Shown here piece by piece: positions 9,110-19,258 of a stretch of DNA of 64,000 nucleotides (its first letter is position 1; each line of letters opens with the position of its first letter). The notes beneath the pieces are model-generated. The model was given only the letters and a program-made list of their open reading frames with translations. It searched no databases and was not told the origin of the DNA. Position numbers and translations under genes: made by a program. The DNA is from Hymenobacter aquaticus (GTDB lineage: Bacteria > Bacteroidota > Bacteroidia > Cytophagales > Hymenobacteraceae): assembly GCF_004765605.1 (NCBI RefSeq), contig NZ_SRLC01000001.1, positions 2,914,001-2,978,000 of the forward strand. The letters run 5' to 3'.

Positions 9110-9477
9110 TGGAGCTGCAGGGAGTCGAACCCTGGTCCAGACAAGGAAACCGTCGAGCTTTCTACGTGCGTATCTACGCTTAGATTTTCGTCAGACTCCG
9201 GGCGCGCATCAGGCCCGTAGAGTCTGCTTAGATGCAGTTGGTTTTCGCCAGAAAGTCACACCTCCTTTCTGGCTATCTTCTACTTACGACGCCCCGAACT
9301 CACCCGTGTAAAAGAAAACGGGTGCGGGACGATGACATTACCTAGTACCTAGACTAAGCAGCCATGGCGTAGCTATACTCGCCAGTTATTGTTCGAACGA
9401 ATTGGTCTCAGAAGATCCATTCAACTCCTGGCACGCTTACTCGCGACCTGCTCAAGCTGTCAATTCCGGTCAGCCCC
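9110..9477 (-). ncRNA. ssrA: Transfer-messenger RNA (tmRNA)
   Basis: A 368-nt tmRNA on the minus strand. The 5' end GGGGCTGACCGGAATTGACA and the 3' end CCAGGGTTCGACTCCCTGC-AGCTCCA form the alanine-type acceptor and T arm; GGGGCTG pairs with CAGCTCC with one G-U. The CCA tail is not encoded (the next bases are CTG). The tag frame lies at 9383-9354 (minus) and reads GEYSYAMAA then TAG, consistent with the GE...YA(L/M)AA tags of Bacteroidota. The molecule rescues stalled ribosomes with SmpB and marks products for proteolysis. Ends are read from pairing, so they could be off by a base or two. Confidence 0.96.
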
Positions 9478-9643
9478 AAATGGTAAAGAACGATTCCCGC
9501 CACAAGTAGCGGGGTGCGAATGTACGCACATCAGGAAGAAAACGTTGGCAACCGGCAAAAATGTTCCGGCGCGGGGCCTAAAAACGGCAGCTTTCCTTAC
9601 CTAAAAACCGGGCTTTCCAGCTCGACCGTCAGCGGCGCGAGGG

Positions 9644-11755
9644 TTATTTCATGGCGGCGCTCTGGGGCTGAAAGGCCGGCACGCCGGTCTGCCACAGGCC
9701 GAAAGCCAGCAGATCGGCCAGGGCTTCGCGCTGCTTCTGCCGGGGCGCGTCGGAGGGGGCGCCGGCGTCGGGACCAAACAGCACGGGCTTGCCGGAAACG
9801 GTGCTGGCCTGCAGGCGGGCGGCAAACTTGGCCGGCTGCCAGGCCATGCCGCGCGGGTCGTTCAGGCTGGCGGTCAGCAGCACGGCGGGGTAGCGGGTGT
9901 TCGGCCGCAGGTGGTGGTAGGCGTCCAAATCGAGCAGGGCCCGGAAACCAGCCTGATTTTGCGCCGTGCCAAACCCGGCGCGGGCGTCGGTTTCGTTAGC
10001 GGCCGTGGCCTGCCGCGCCGGGTTGAGGCAGGCCGCCTCCGCTACGGCGGCGCCGAACAGCTCGGGCCGCTCGGCCAGGGCCCGGCCCACGAGCAGCCCA
10101 CCCGCCCCGCGTCCACTGATGGCCAGGCGGCCCGGGCTGGTGTAGCGCTGCTTGGCCAGGTACTCGGCGCAGGCAATCAGGTCTTTCCAGGCGGTGGGCT
10201 GCATGGCTTGCGGCTCTTCCCCACCCCGCCCGTGCACCATAGCCAGCACGCCGCCCTGTAGGGGCCAGAGCAGCATAGGCGGGGAGAAAAACACCCCGGC
10301 CTCGGCCGAGCTGAGCAGTACCGGTGCCGTACCGTTGCGGGCCAGGCTGTTGCCATACAGCAGGGACAACGGCACGTTGCCGCCCTCGGGCAACGGCACG
10401 AGCAGCTCTTCCACGGTCAGGTTGGCAAACTCCGGATATTGCACGTGGGTGGAAAGCGGCTCCGGCATAAACCGGTGCCCGGCGGCCGAGTAGCGGTAGC
10501 GCTGCCCGGCCCGCAGCCAGCCCCCGCACTGCACCCACAGGTCGCTGCACTGCGCGTTTTTGGTTGCCAGCGTCAGACTCCCGGCTGGTTCCGGCAGCTC
10601 AATGGGCTCTACCGCCGGGCCGGCTTTGGCCACAAAGTACAGCCGGGCGTCCACTCCATTGCGGCAGCGCACGAAGTAGAGCCCGTCGCGCGTAACTTTA
10701 AGCTGGGCAGCCAGCACAGCCTCGGTCGGGCTTTCGGATACCAGCACTTCGGCCCGGGCCACATCGGGGGCGGCGGCGGGCATGCGCATGATCATCTGGT
10801 GGGGCGCGTTCCGGCAAGTGGTAAAGTAGATGTACTGCTCGTCGGTTACGAAGCCGGTAACTTCCTGCTCGGGCCGGAACAGCGGTTTCCAGTCGGCCGC
10901 CGGGGTTGCCAGCGCCACTATTGGCGCGTAATCCACATGTAAATAGCGCCCCGTCCCACCAACCACTCCATAGGCAAGCCGGGTGTCACGGTCGAGGCGG
11001 GCCCCGACGCAGATGGCCGCTGCGCGGCCGGGTTTCGGGCTGGGCGGGGCCGAAAAGACCGGCTGCTCCTGGCTGCCGGCCGTGCCCACGCGGTGCAGCA
11101 GCACCTGCGGGGTTGCGGAGGAGCTGCTCCAGCCGCTGTACACGAAGCCGCTGTTGTCGGGCAGCCAGCTGGCCTCGCCATTGGCGGCGGCCAGCTTTTC
11201 GGGATACAGACGTTTGGCTTGCACGTCCAGCACCCGTAGCACGCCGGCCGCTACGCCATTTTCGCGCAGCCCGACCACCACTTTGCTACCATCGTAGGCC
11301 GGCTGAAACTTCGCAATATGCCATTCCGGGCCCAGAGCCAGGCTGGCCGGGTCGAAGAGCAGGGTTTCGGCGCCCCCGTAGCCGTTGCGGCAGTACAGCT
11401 TGGGCTGCTGATCCAGGGGCCGGGTTTTGAGGTAGAAGTAGCGGTTGTTATCGGTGACGACCAGGCTGGTAACGGCCGTGGCTTTGCGATTCTCGAAGCT
11501 TTGCATCTGCTCCAGAAGCTGCTGCCGGCCCGGAATGGCATCCAGAATATGCCGGGCGTAGGCGGCCTGGGCCTTTTGCCAGGCCTGCCCGGCCGGGTCA
11601 GCCGGGTTTTCCAGGTTGCGGTACGGGTCCGTGACTTTCACCCCGAAATACGTGTCGGTGACCGGGCCCAGGGGCGCTACCAACTGCCGCTGCTGCGCCC
11701 TAACCGACGATACCAGCAGGCCAAACGCCGCCAGCAGTACGTACGCGTGTTTCAT
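9644..11755 (-). CDS. Prolyl-oligopeptidase-like secreted protein lacking catalytic residues
   Basis: A 703-aa exported protein of the S9A fold. The ATG at 11755 is preferred over 11791 because it begins a signal peptide (MKHAYVLLAAFGLLVSSVRA). N-terminal signatures (VTDPYRNLENP, FENRKATAVTSLV), a propeller and an alpha/beta-hydrolase domain match prolyl endopeptidases in order and length. The active site does not match. The nucleophile motif GxSxGG reads GRGAGG with Gly at about 550, the catalytic-His loop AGHGAGK reads AGAPSDA (Ala at about 666), the usual YGYGGF strand reads SSAEAG, and the DDRVVP loop is altered. It is therefore probably a pseudoenzyme, perhaps a binding or scaffold protein. 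The frame is intact over 2.1 kb, so it does not look like random decay. Confidence 0.85.
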   Translation of the reverse strand: MKHAYVLLAAFGLLVSSVRAQQRQLVAPLGPVTDTYFGVKVTDPYRNLENPADPAGQAWQKAQAAYARHILDAIPGRQQLLEQMQSFENRKATAVTSLVVTDNNRYFYLKTRPLDQQPKLYCRNGYGGAETLLFDPASLALGPEWHIAKFQPAYDGSKVVVGLRENGVAAGVLRVLDVQAKRLYPEKLAAANGEASWLPDNSGFVYSGWSSSSATPQVLLHRVGTAGSQEQPVFSAPPSPKPGRAAAICVGARLDRDTRLAYGVVGGTGRYLHVDYAPIVALATPAADWKPLFRPEQEVTGFVTDEQYIYFTTCRNAPHQMIMRMPAAAPDVARAEVLVSESPTEAVLAAQLKVTRDGLYFVRCRNGVDARLYFVAKAGPAVEPIELPEPAGSLTLATKNAQCSDLWVQCGGWLRAGQRYRYSAAGHRFMPEPLSTHVQYPEFANLTVEELLVPLPEGGNVPLSLLYGNSLARNGTAPVLLSSAEAGVFFSPPMLLWPLQGGVLAMVHGRGGEEPQAMQPTAWKDLIACAEYLAKQRYTSPGRLAISGRGAGGLLVGRALAERPELFGAAVAEAACLNPARQATAANETDARAGFGTAQNQAGFRALLDLDAYHHLRPNTRYPAVLLTASLNDPRGMAWQPAKFAARLQASTVSGKPVLFGPDAGAPSDAPRQKQREALADLLAFGLWQTGVPAFQPQSAAMK

Positions 11756-12109
11756 AGCTTCCGCGAAAATGATGAGTGAAGGCACTGGCAAACGCGCCCG
11801 ACGACGCAGGCGGCAGTGAGCGTCCGTAATTCGAGGCAGGGGTACTGCCGAGGCAAGCCGCCGGGTGCTGAGAAACGGCTAGGCAGCGGCGCAATGACGA
11901 GTTGAATATAATAAATTAATTATATTTATTATTTTTATAATCATACATAATTCCACTCTCCCTTTCATCTATTACCCTGCTGTTGGAATAAGCGGCGGCC
12001 CCGCCCAGGCTGACTTCGGCCCAGTTCGCCGGGATACCCGGCCCGACTGAAATGCTCCCGGCAACCCTTCCAAAGCCCGTCTTTTCGGGGTATCTTTGCG
12101 GGAAGGAGT
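11756..12109. other. Intergenic region with AT-rich island
   Basis: A 354-bp region between divergent genes. It holds a strikingly AT-rich island at about 11900-11960 (almost only A and T over 50 bp) in otherwise GC-rich DNA. This may be a UP-like or easily melted element for one or both flanking promoters. Confidence 0.5.
12091..12098 (+). promoter_or_regulatory. -7 promoter box of dnaX
   Basis: TATCTTTG is an exact match to the Bacteroidota -7 consensus TAnnTTTG. It lies only 11 bp before the ATG at 12110, implying a very short or absent leader. The GGAAGGAG between box and start may then be only partly transcribed. No good -33 box is visible. Confidence 0.55.
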
Positions 12110-14245
12110 ATGGAAAATTTCGTCGTTTCGGCCCGTAAATACCGTCCTGCCACGTTTCGGAGCGTGGTGGGTCAGCAGCATGTCACTACCACGCTGCAGA
12201 ATGCCATTACCAGCAAGCACCTGGCCCAGGCCTTCCTGTTTTGCGGCCCCCGGGGCGTAGGCAAAACCACCTGCGCTCGGATTCTGGCCAAAACCATCAA
12301 CTGCGAGTTCGTGGAGCAGCACGTGCGCCAGGGCCGGCCCGTGTCGGAGCTGCTGCGCACCCAGCCCGACATCGTGCCCGCCGTCCTGCACAAGGCCGCC
12401 GATCCGGACAACACGCCGTTTGAGCTCGAAGCCTGCGGGCAGTGCCCTTCGTGCCGGGCTTTCCAGGAAAACGCCTCCTTCAACGTGCACGAGCTGGATG
12501 CCGCGTCCAACAACTCGGTGGAAGACATCCGCAGCCTGGTGGAGCAGGTGCGCTACGCCCCCCAGCAGGGCCGCTTCAAGGTCTACATCATCGACGAGGT
12601 GCACATGCTGTCCAACGCGGCCTTCAACGCCTTTCTCAAGACCCTGGAAGAGCCGCCGAGCTACGCCATTTTCATTCTGGCCACCACCGAGCGGCACAAG
12701 ATTATCCCGACGATTCTGTCGCGCTGCCAGATTTTCGACTTCAACCGGATTCGGGTCGACGACATTCGCGGGCACTTGCGGCATGTGGCGACCCAGGAGA
12801 AAATTCAGGCCGAAGACGACGCCCTGCACCTGCTGGCCCAGAAAGCCGACGGCGGCCTGCGCGACGCCCTGAGCATGTTCGACCAGATGGTGACCTTCTC
12901 GGGCCACAATCTGACCTATAAGGATGTGGTCCAGAACCTCCACATCCTCGATTACGAGTACTATTTCCGCCTCATCGACGCCCTGCTGCGCGAAGACCTG
13001 TCGCAGACCTTGCTGCTACTCGACGAGGTGATGCAGAACGGCTTCGACCTGCACAACTTCGTGGTAGGCGCCGCCGAGCACTTGCGCGGCCTGCTCGTGT
13101 GCAAAGATCAGGTGACGGTGCAGCTGCTGGAAGTGTCGGACGGTATTCGGACGCGCTACGTGCAGCAGGCCCAGGCCGCCCCGCTGGCCTTCCTGCTCTC
13201 GGCCCTGAACCTGGTGAGTCAGTGCGACCGGGAATTCAAGCAGGCCAAAAACCAGCGCCTCCACGTGGAGCTGATGCTCATGAAGCTGGCCTACCTCAAC
13301 GGGGCGGTGCAGTTTGCCCGCGACCTGAGCGCTTCGCCTTCTCAGGGCGAGGCTAAAAAAAAAACTAGTGTAGCGCCCGTTGCGCCAGGCTCCAACGGCG
13401 CGGCAGCCCCGGCCGCTCCAGTAAACGGCGCTGCAGCGGCCGTTAACGGCACGCCCGCGCCCGCCGTAAATGGCACCCCACGGGCCGTCATTACCCAAAC
13501 GACTTCCCCGCCGCCGGTGGCAGCTCCGGTAGCCCCGCCCGTCGTGTCGGCCCCGGCCGACCCGGAGCCGATTGTGCCCATCGAAAGCGGCATTGAGGAG
13601 CTGCACGACACGCCCAGCATCGAAGACGACGTGGACGCGGTGGAGCCCACGCGCCAGTTTCGCGACACCAGCCCGCACGTGGAAATCGGGGCGCCCAGCT
13701 TTGAGGGCCACGAGCCCGAGGGGCCGCGCCGCATTGCGCCAGTGCTCAAGCCCCTGAACCCGGCGGCCAAGCTCATTCCCAGCCTCAAGGACCTCAAGGC
13801 CCAGGTGGCCCAGCAGGTGTCGGCCAGCCAGGCCGGTCCGGCCGTGGTGGAGGAAGAGGTTGCGGGCCCCGTCACGGGCCTGCCGGCCATCGACGAGGAA
13901 AAGCTGCTCCAGGTCTGGAACGAAATCAAGGAGTCGAGAAGGGCGGAGCGCATGACGGAGTACGTGCTGCTCAACCGCCCGATTCTGGTCGATGAGCAGC
14001 ACGTGGTGCACCTCACCGTGGACAACCCCGTGCAGCTCGACCAGTTCAACGACTTCCGCGCGGAGCTGCTCACCGAGCTGCGCCGCCGCACTGGCTACCG
14101 CCACCTCAACGTGCAGGTGGTGCTGGCCGAAAAAGCCCCCACCGGTCGCATGCTCTACACCTCAGCCGACAAATTCGAGTACCTCTCCGAGAAATTCCCG
14201 GTGCTGCTCGCCATGAAGCAACGCCTGGGCCTGGATACCGACTAA
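12110..14245 (+). CDS. dnaX: DNA polymerase III subunit gamma/tau
   Basis: A 711-aa clamp-loader ATPase of the replisome. Walker A is GPRGVGKTT, Walker B VYIIDEVHML, with the sensor LATTERHKIIPTILSRC and the clamp-loader collar domain to about residue 400. Zinc-site cysteines are TINC and CGQCPSC. Between the first Cys and CGQC there is an insertion of about 45 residues not present in the E. coli protein. Domain III is followed at codons 416-418 by a run of ten A (13355-13364), then an Ala/Pro/Val-rich linker and a C-terminal tau-type domain ending near the stop. The A run could allow slippage to a short gamma form of about 420 residues. It starts close to a perfect -7 box. Confidence 0.96.
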   Translation: MENFVVSARKYRPATFRSVVGQQHVTTTLQNAITSKHLAQAFLFCGPRGVGKTTCARILAKTINCEFVEQHVRQGRPVSELLRTQPDIVPAVLHKAADPDNTPFELEACGQCPSCRAFQENASFNVHELDAASNNSVEDIRSLVEQVRYAPQQGRFKVYIIDEVHMLSNAAFNAFLKTLEEPPSYAIFILATTERHKIIPTILSRCQIFDFNRIRVDDIRGHLRHVATQEKIQAEDDALHLLAQKADGGLRDALSMFDQMVTFSGHNLTYKDVVQNLHILDYEYYFRLIDALLREDLSQTLLLLDEVMQNGFDLHNFVVGAAEHLRGLLVCKDQVTVQLLEVSDGIRTRYVQQAQAAPLAFLLSALNLVSQCDREFKQAKNQRLHVELMLMKLAYLNGAVQFARDLSASPSQGEAKKKTSVAPVAPGSNGAAAPAAPVNGAAAAVNGTPAPAVNGTPRAVITQTTSPPPVAAPVAPPVVSAPADPEPIVPIESGIEELHDTPSIEDDVDAVEPTRQFRDTSPHVEIGAPSFEGHEPEGPRRIAPVLKPLNPAAKLIPSLKDLKAQVAQQVSASQAGPAVVEEEVAGPVTGLPAIDEEKLLQVWNEIKESRRAERMTEYVLLNRPILVDEQHVVHLTVDNPVQLDQFNDFRAELLTELRRRTGYRHLNVQVVLAEKAPTGRMLYTSADKFEYLSEKFPVLLAMKQRLGLDTD
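13355..13364 (+). promoter_or_regulatory. A10 slippery run in dnaX, candidate gamma-producing slippage site
   Basis: Ten consecutive A in a GC-rich gene. In frame it reads GCT AAA AAA AAA ACT AGT. One extra A gives AAC TAG, an immediate stop; one fewer gives CTA GTG TAG, a stop after two codons. Either slip would end the protein right after the collar domain, as known for Thermus thermophilus dnaX transcriptional slippage. The sequence arrangement is direct; its use is inferred. Confidence 0.65.
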
Positions 14246-14571
14246 TAGGCTAATTGTGCGTCATGTCGAGCAACGCGAGACATCTCGCTTGCAATGGTAA
14301 TCAGACTTTATCTCCAAATCCGGATGATGGTTTAGTAGCGCGTGCTGTATAGTTCGCGCTACTAGCGTTTTAGGTCATTTCCTTCCTTTCCTCCGGCTTC
14401 GGCGCAGCCACGTCTGCCCCGCCCCGCATGCGGCCAGCCCCGGACCTACTGCCAACTACCCCAAACCAGGCGGGCTTACATACTAATTATTCCGGACTTT
14501 GCGCCCAACTTAAAATCCGCTCATAATCAATCCAATAGCGCATTGGGTTTTTAATTGCAATACCGGCCGCC
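14246..14571. other. Intergenic region with partial repeat
   Basis: This stretch holds a degenerate half copy of the REP-like element (14258-14312) and otherwise no gene that I can support. Confidence 0.5.
14258..14312. repeat. Degenerate half copy of REP-like element
   Basis: GCGTCATGTCGAGCAACGCG followed by AGACATCTCGC and GCAATGGTAATCAGA resembles the left part and loop of the full inverted repeats at 42997-43090 and 54061-54147. The right arm is missing. Confidence 0.55.
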
Positions 14572-14579
14572 TATCTTTG
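14572..14579 (+). promoter_or_regulatory. -7 promoter box of the M16 peptidase gene
   Basis: TATCTTTG is an exact match to TAnnTTTG, 42 bp before the GTG at 14621. Transcription from here begins downstream of the ATG at 14555. That excludes the ATG as the start and decides for the GTG. Confidence 0.65.
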
Positions 14580-14620
14580 AAATCTTGACCTTACGCTCCG
14601 CTTTCTGCCCTGGGAATTTC

Positions 14621-17600
14621 GTGAAAAAACCCTTTCTGCTTCTGTTTCCGGCCATTGCGGCGCTTGGGCTCACCACCCAGTGCCAGACGAGCAAGCCCGC
14701 TGCCACCGCGGCGGCGACTACCGCTCCGACCCCAGCGGCCCCGGCGCAGCAGAAAGAGTACAAGTACGAAACCGTAGCCGGCGACCCGCTCAAGGCCCGC
14801 ATCTACACCCTCGACAACGGCCTGACCGTCTACCTCTCGGACTACGACGACGCCCCGCGCATTCAGACCTACCTGGCCGTGCGCGCCGGCTCCAAGAACG
14901 ACCCGCACACCGCCACCGGCCTGGCCCACTACCTCGAGCACATGGTGTTCAAGGGCACGTCCCGCCTGGGCACCCAGAACTGGGCCGCCGAAAAGCCCGA
15001 GCTCGACAAGATTGAGGCCCTCTACGAGGTCTACCGCTCGAAAACCGACCCGGCGGAGCGCAAGAAGCTCTACCACCAGATCGACTCGGTGTCGAGCGTA
15101 GCGGCCAAGTATGCCGTGGCCAACGAGTACGACAAGGTGATGGGCGCCATCGGCTCCAAGGGCTCCAACGCCTACACCTCGGTCGAGCAGACGGTGTATC
15201 AGGAGGATATTCCCTCCAACCAGTTGGAAAAGTGGGCCGCCATTCAGAGTGAGCGGCTGGGCGAGATGGTGCCCCGCCTGTTTCACACCGAGCTGGAAGC
15301 CGTGTACGAGGAGAAAAACCGGGGCCTCGACAACGACTTTTCGAAGGAGTACGAGGCGCTGAACGCCAGCCTGTACCGCAAGCACGAGTACGGCACCCAG
15401 ACCACCATCGGGACCATTCAGCACCTGCAAAACCCCTCGATTACCGAAATCAAGAAGTATTTCGGCCAGTACTACGTGCCCAACAACGTGGCCCTGTGCC
15501 TCTCGGGCGACCTGGACTACGACCAGACCATCCGCCTCATCGACCAGTACTTCGGCAAGCTCCAAAGCAAGCCGGTACCCACGTTTACGCCCGCCCAGGA
15601 AGACCCCATTGCGGCCCCCGTGGTGAAGGAAGTAGTGGGCCCCGACGCCGAAAACGTGATGCTCGGCTTCCGCTTTCCCGGCGCGGCTACTCACGACGCG
15701 CTGGTGCTGCGCATGATCGACAAGATCCTGACCAACGGGCAGGCCGGCCTGATTGATTTGAACCTAAACCAGCAGCAGCGCGTGTTGCAGGCCGCCTCGT
15801 TCACCGACATCAACAACGATTACTCCTCCCACGTGCTCTACGCCACCCCGCGCCAGGGCCAGACCCTGCCCCAGGTGCGCGACCTGCTGCTCGGCCAGCT
15901 GGAGCTCGTGAAAAAGGGCGACTTCCCCGACTGGCTGATTCCGGCCATTATCAACAACGAGAAGCTGCAACGCACCAAGAGCTACGAAAGCAACGAGGCC
16001 CGGGCCGGGGCCTTCGTGGCCGCGTTTGTGTCGCGCCAGAGCTGGAAAGACGTGCTCCAGCAGTACGAGGACTTCGGCAAAATCACGAAAGAGGAAGTGC
16101 TGCGCGTGGCCAACCAGTACTACGGCAACAACTACGCCCTCATTTACAAGAAGACCGGCAAGGACACGAGCACGCCCAAAGTGGTGAAGCCCGCCATAAC
16201 GCCGGTGCCCGTGAACCGCGAAGTGGCCTCCGGCTTCTACCAGGAAGTGGTGAGCAAGCCCAGCCCCGAGCTGCAGCCGGTATTCGTCGACTACAAGAAG
16301 GATATTCAGGAGCTTAAGCTCGCCTCGGGCGTGCCGGTGTACTACACCCGCAACACCGAAAACGAGCTGTTCAACCTATACTACATCCTGGACCTGGGCA
16401 CCAACAACGACCCCAAGCTGGGCTTAGCGGCCGACTACCTACAGTACCTGGGCACCGACAAGCTCTCGGCCGCCCAGCTCCAGCAGGAGTTTTACAAGCT
16501 GGGCTGCTCCTTTGGCGTGAGCAGCGGGCAGGACCGGGTCTACGTCAGCCTCAGCGGCCTTGACAGCAACTTCGAGCCGGCGTTGCAGCTCTTCGAAAGC
16601 CTGCTGGCCTCGCCCAAGCCCGACGCCCAGGCCCTCAAGGACATGGTCGACGGCGTGCTCAAGGCCCGCAAGGATGCCAAGCTGAACAAGCAGGTTATCC
16701 TGACCCAGGCCATGCTGAACTACGCCAAGTACGGCCCGAAAAACCCCTTCACCAGCCAGCTGAGCGAGAAAGAGCTGCGCGCCCTGAAGCCCGCCGACCT
16801 CACCGCCCTGACCAAAAAGCTGACCAGCTACCAGCACCGGGTGCTGTACTACGGGCCGCGCCGTATGGAGACAACTGAAATAGAAGGTTTTACTAGGACC
16901 TCCTATACGAAGCAGAGCGACTCATTCAAGCAGGATAATGGCGTAGGGATTGTAAACGTTCTGAATCAAGTTCACCGCACGCCCGCCACGCTCACGCCCG
17001 TACCGGCCAACAAGGACTTTGCCGAGCAGCCCCTCAAGGACCGCAAGGTGTACTGGGTCGATTACAACATGGTGCAGGCCGAAATCCTGTTTTTGACCCG
17101 CGGCGACGTGTACGACAAAACCCTGGTGCCCACCGTGAGCCTCTACAACGAGTACTTCGGCGGCGGCATGGGCAGCATCGTGTTTCAGGAGCTGCGCGAA
17201 TCCAAGGCCCTGGCCTACTCCGCCTCCTCGCGCTACGCCAGCGCCGACAAGCTGGGCCGCTCCAACTACAACCTGAGCTACATCGGCACCCAGAGCGACA
17301 AGCTCGGCGAGGCCATGGCCGGCATGGAAACCCTGCTCAACGACCTGCCCGTGGCCGAAGCCAACCTGCAAATCGCCAAGCAAAGCATCCGCAACAGCAT
17401 CGCCACCGAGCGCATCACCAAGTCCGACATCCTCTTCAGCTACGAGCGCGCCAAGCGCCTGGGCCTCGACTACGACCTGCGCCGCGACGTGTACGAGCAA
17501 ACCCAGAACATGAGCTTCGACGATCTGAAGAAGTTCCAGCAAGCCAAAGTCAAGGGCCAGAGCCAGACCATCCTGGTTATCGGCTCCAAAGACCGCCTCA

Positions 17601-17668
17601 ATTTCAAGGAACTGGCCAAGTACGGCCAGGTCCAGCAACTCACGCTGAAAGAGATTTTCGGCTATTAA
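14621..17668 (+). CDS. M16-family zinc metallopeptidase (pitrilysin/insulinase-like)
   Basis: A 1015-aa exported protein starting at GTG 14621, which opens a signal sequence (VKKPFLLLFPAIAALGLTTQC); a Cys at residue 21 makes it a possible lipoprotein, though Gln before the Cys is unusual. The N-terminal catalytic unit has the inverted zinc motif HYLEH (His103, Glu106, His107) and the downstream Glu in ELEAVYEEKNRGLDND. A second M16 domain without the zinc motif follows, giving the two-lobed clamshell typical of the family. Such proteins degrade peptides in the periplasm or at the outer membrane. It is probably monocistronic: its own promoter is upstream and a repeat element separates it from icd. 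Confidence 0.92.
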   Translation: MKKPFLLLFPAIAALGLTTQCQTSKPAATAAATTAPTPAAPAQQKEYKYETVAGDPLKARIYTLDNGLTVYLSDYDDAPRIQTYLAVRAGSKNDPHTATGLAHYLEHMVFKGTSRLGTQNWAAEKPELDKIEALYEVYRSKTDPAERKKLYHQIDSVSSVAAKYAVANEYDKVMGAIGSKGSNAYTSVEQTVYQEDIPSNQLEKWAAIQSERLGEMVPRLFHTELEAVYEEKNRGLDNDFSKEYEALNASLYRKHEYGTQTTIGTIQHLQNPSITEIKKYFGQYYVPNNVALCLSGDLDYDQTIRLIDQYFGKLQSKPVPTFTPAQEDPIAAPVVKEVVGPDAENVMLGFRFPGAATHDALVLRMIDKILTNGQAGLIDLNLNQQQRVLQAASFTDINNDYSSHVLYATPRQGQTLPQVRDLLLGQLELVKKGDFPDWLIPAIINNEKLQRTKSYESNEARAGAFVAAFVSRQSWKDVLQQYEDFGKITKEEVLRVANQYYGNNYALIYKKTGKDTSTPKVVKPAITPVPVNREVASGFYQEVVSKPSPELQPVFVDYKKDIQELKLASGVPVYYTRNTENELFNLYYILDLGTNNDPKLGLAADYLQYLGTDKLSAAQLQQEFYKLGCSFGVSSGQDRVYVSLSGLDSNFEPALQLFESLLASPKPDAQALKDMVDGVLKARKDAKLNKQVILTQAMLNYAKYGPKNPFTSQLSEKELRALKPADLTALTKKLTSYQHRVLYYGPRRMETTEIEGFTRTSYTKQSDSFKQDNGVGIVNVLNQVHRTPATLTPVPANKDFAEQPLKDRKVYWVDYNMVQAEILFLTRGDVYDKTLVPTVSLYNEYFGGGMGSIVFQELRESKALAYSASSRYASADKLGRSNYNLSYIGTQSDKLGEAMAGMETLLNDLPVAEANLQIAKQSIRNSIATERITKSDILFSYERAKRLGLDYDLRRDVYEQTQNMSFDDLKKFQQAKVKGQSQTILVIGSKDRLNFKELAKYGQVQQLTLKEIFGY

Positions 17669-17680
17669 CCGCTCAACGAA

Positions 17681-17810
17681 ACCTCACCCCCTAGCCCCCT
17701 CTCCTCCGGGAGAGGAGGAACTAGCTCTAAAGTAACTAGACCTTAAAAAAAAGCTAGCAAACTATCCTGGTTCCCCCTCTCCCCGAGGAGAGGGGGCTAG
17801 GGGGTGAGGT
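17681..17810. repeat. MITE-like element with ~41-bp terminal inverted repeats
   Basis: A 130-bp unit whose arms (17681-17721 and 17770-17810) are near-perfect reverse complements, starting ACCTCACCCCCTAGCCCCCT. The interior is short and AT-richer (17722-17769) and there is no ORF. Size and structure suit a non-autonomous mobile element or a dispersed intergenic hairpin repeat. Confidence 0.75.
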
Positions 17811-17884
17811 CGCGCCGGAGCACCTCTTTTACTCAACTCAAACACCCTACATAACTGTCAATTCGCAACTGACAACTTTTAACA

Positions 17885-19150
<1,266 letters not shown>

Positions 19151-19173
19151 TAGCTTGGCAGTAGCCAAATAAG

Positions 19174-19216
19174 TAAACCCCGCGTTGGCTGTAAGGCTGG
19201 CGCGGGGTTTATTATT
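19174..19216 (+). terminator. Intrinsic terminator after icd
   Basis: Stem TAAACCCCGCG (19174-19184) with CGCGGGGTTTA (19201-19211), followed by TTATTA. Confidence 0.8.
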
Positions 19217-19258
19217 AAATGTTTTCGTTACTCTTCCAACTTGTACTCTTATACTCCA

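Noticed and set aside
8533..9183. Open frame of 216 codons on the plus strand before and into the tmRNA
   Set aside because: It runs into the tmRNA gene, has no motif and an unnatural composition (many Cys, Ser, Pro), as expected of a chance frame.
9389..9999. Open frames across the tmRNA 5' end and the pseudo-peptidase end
   Set aside because: They are shadows of the RNA gene and of the minus-strand coding region.
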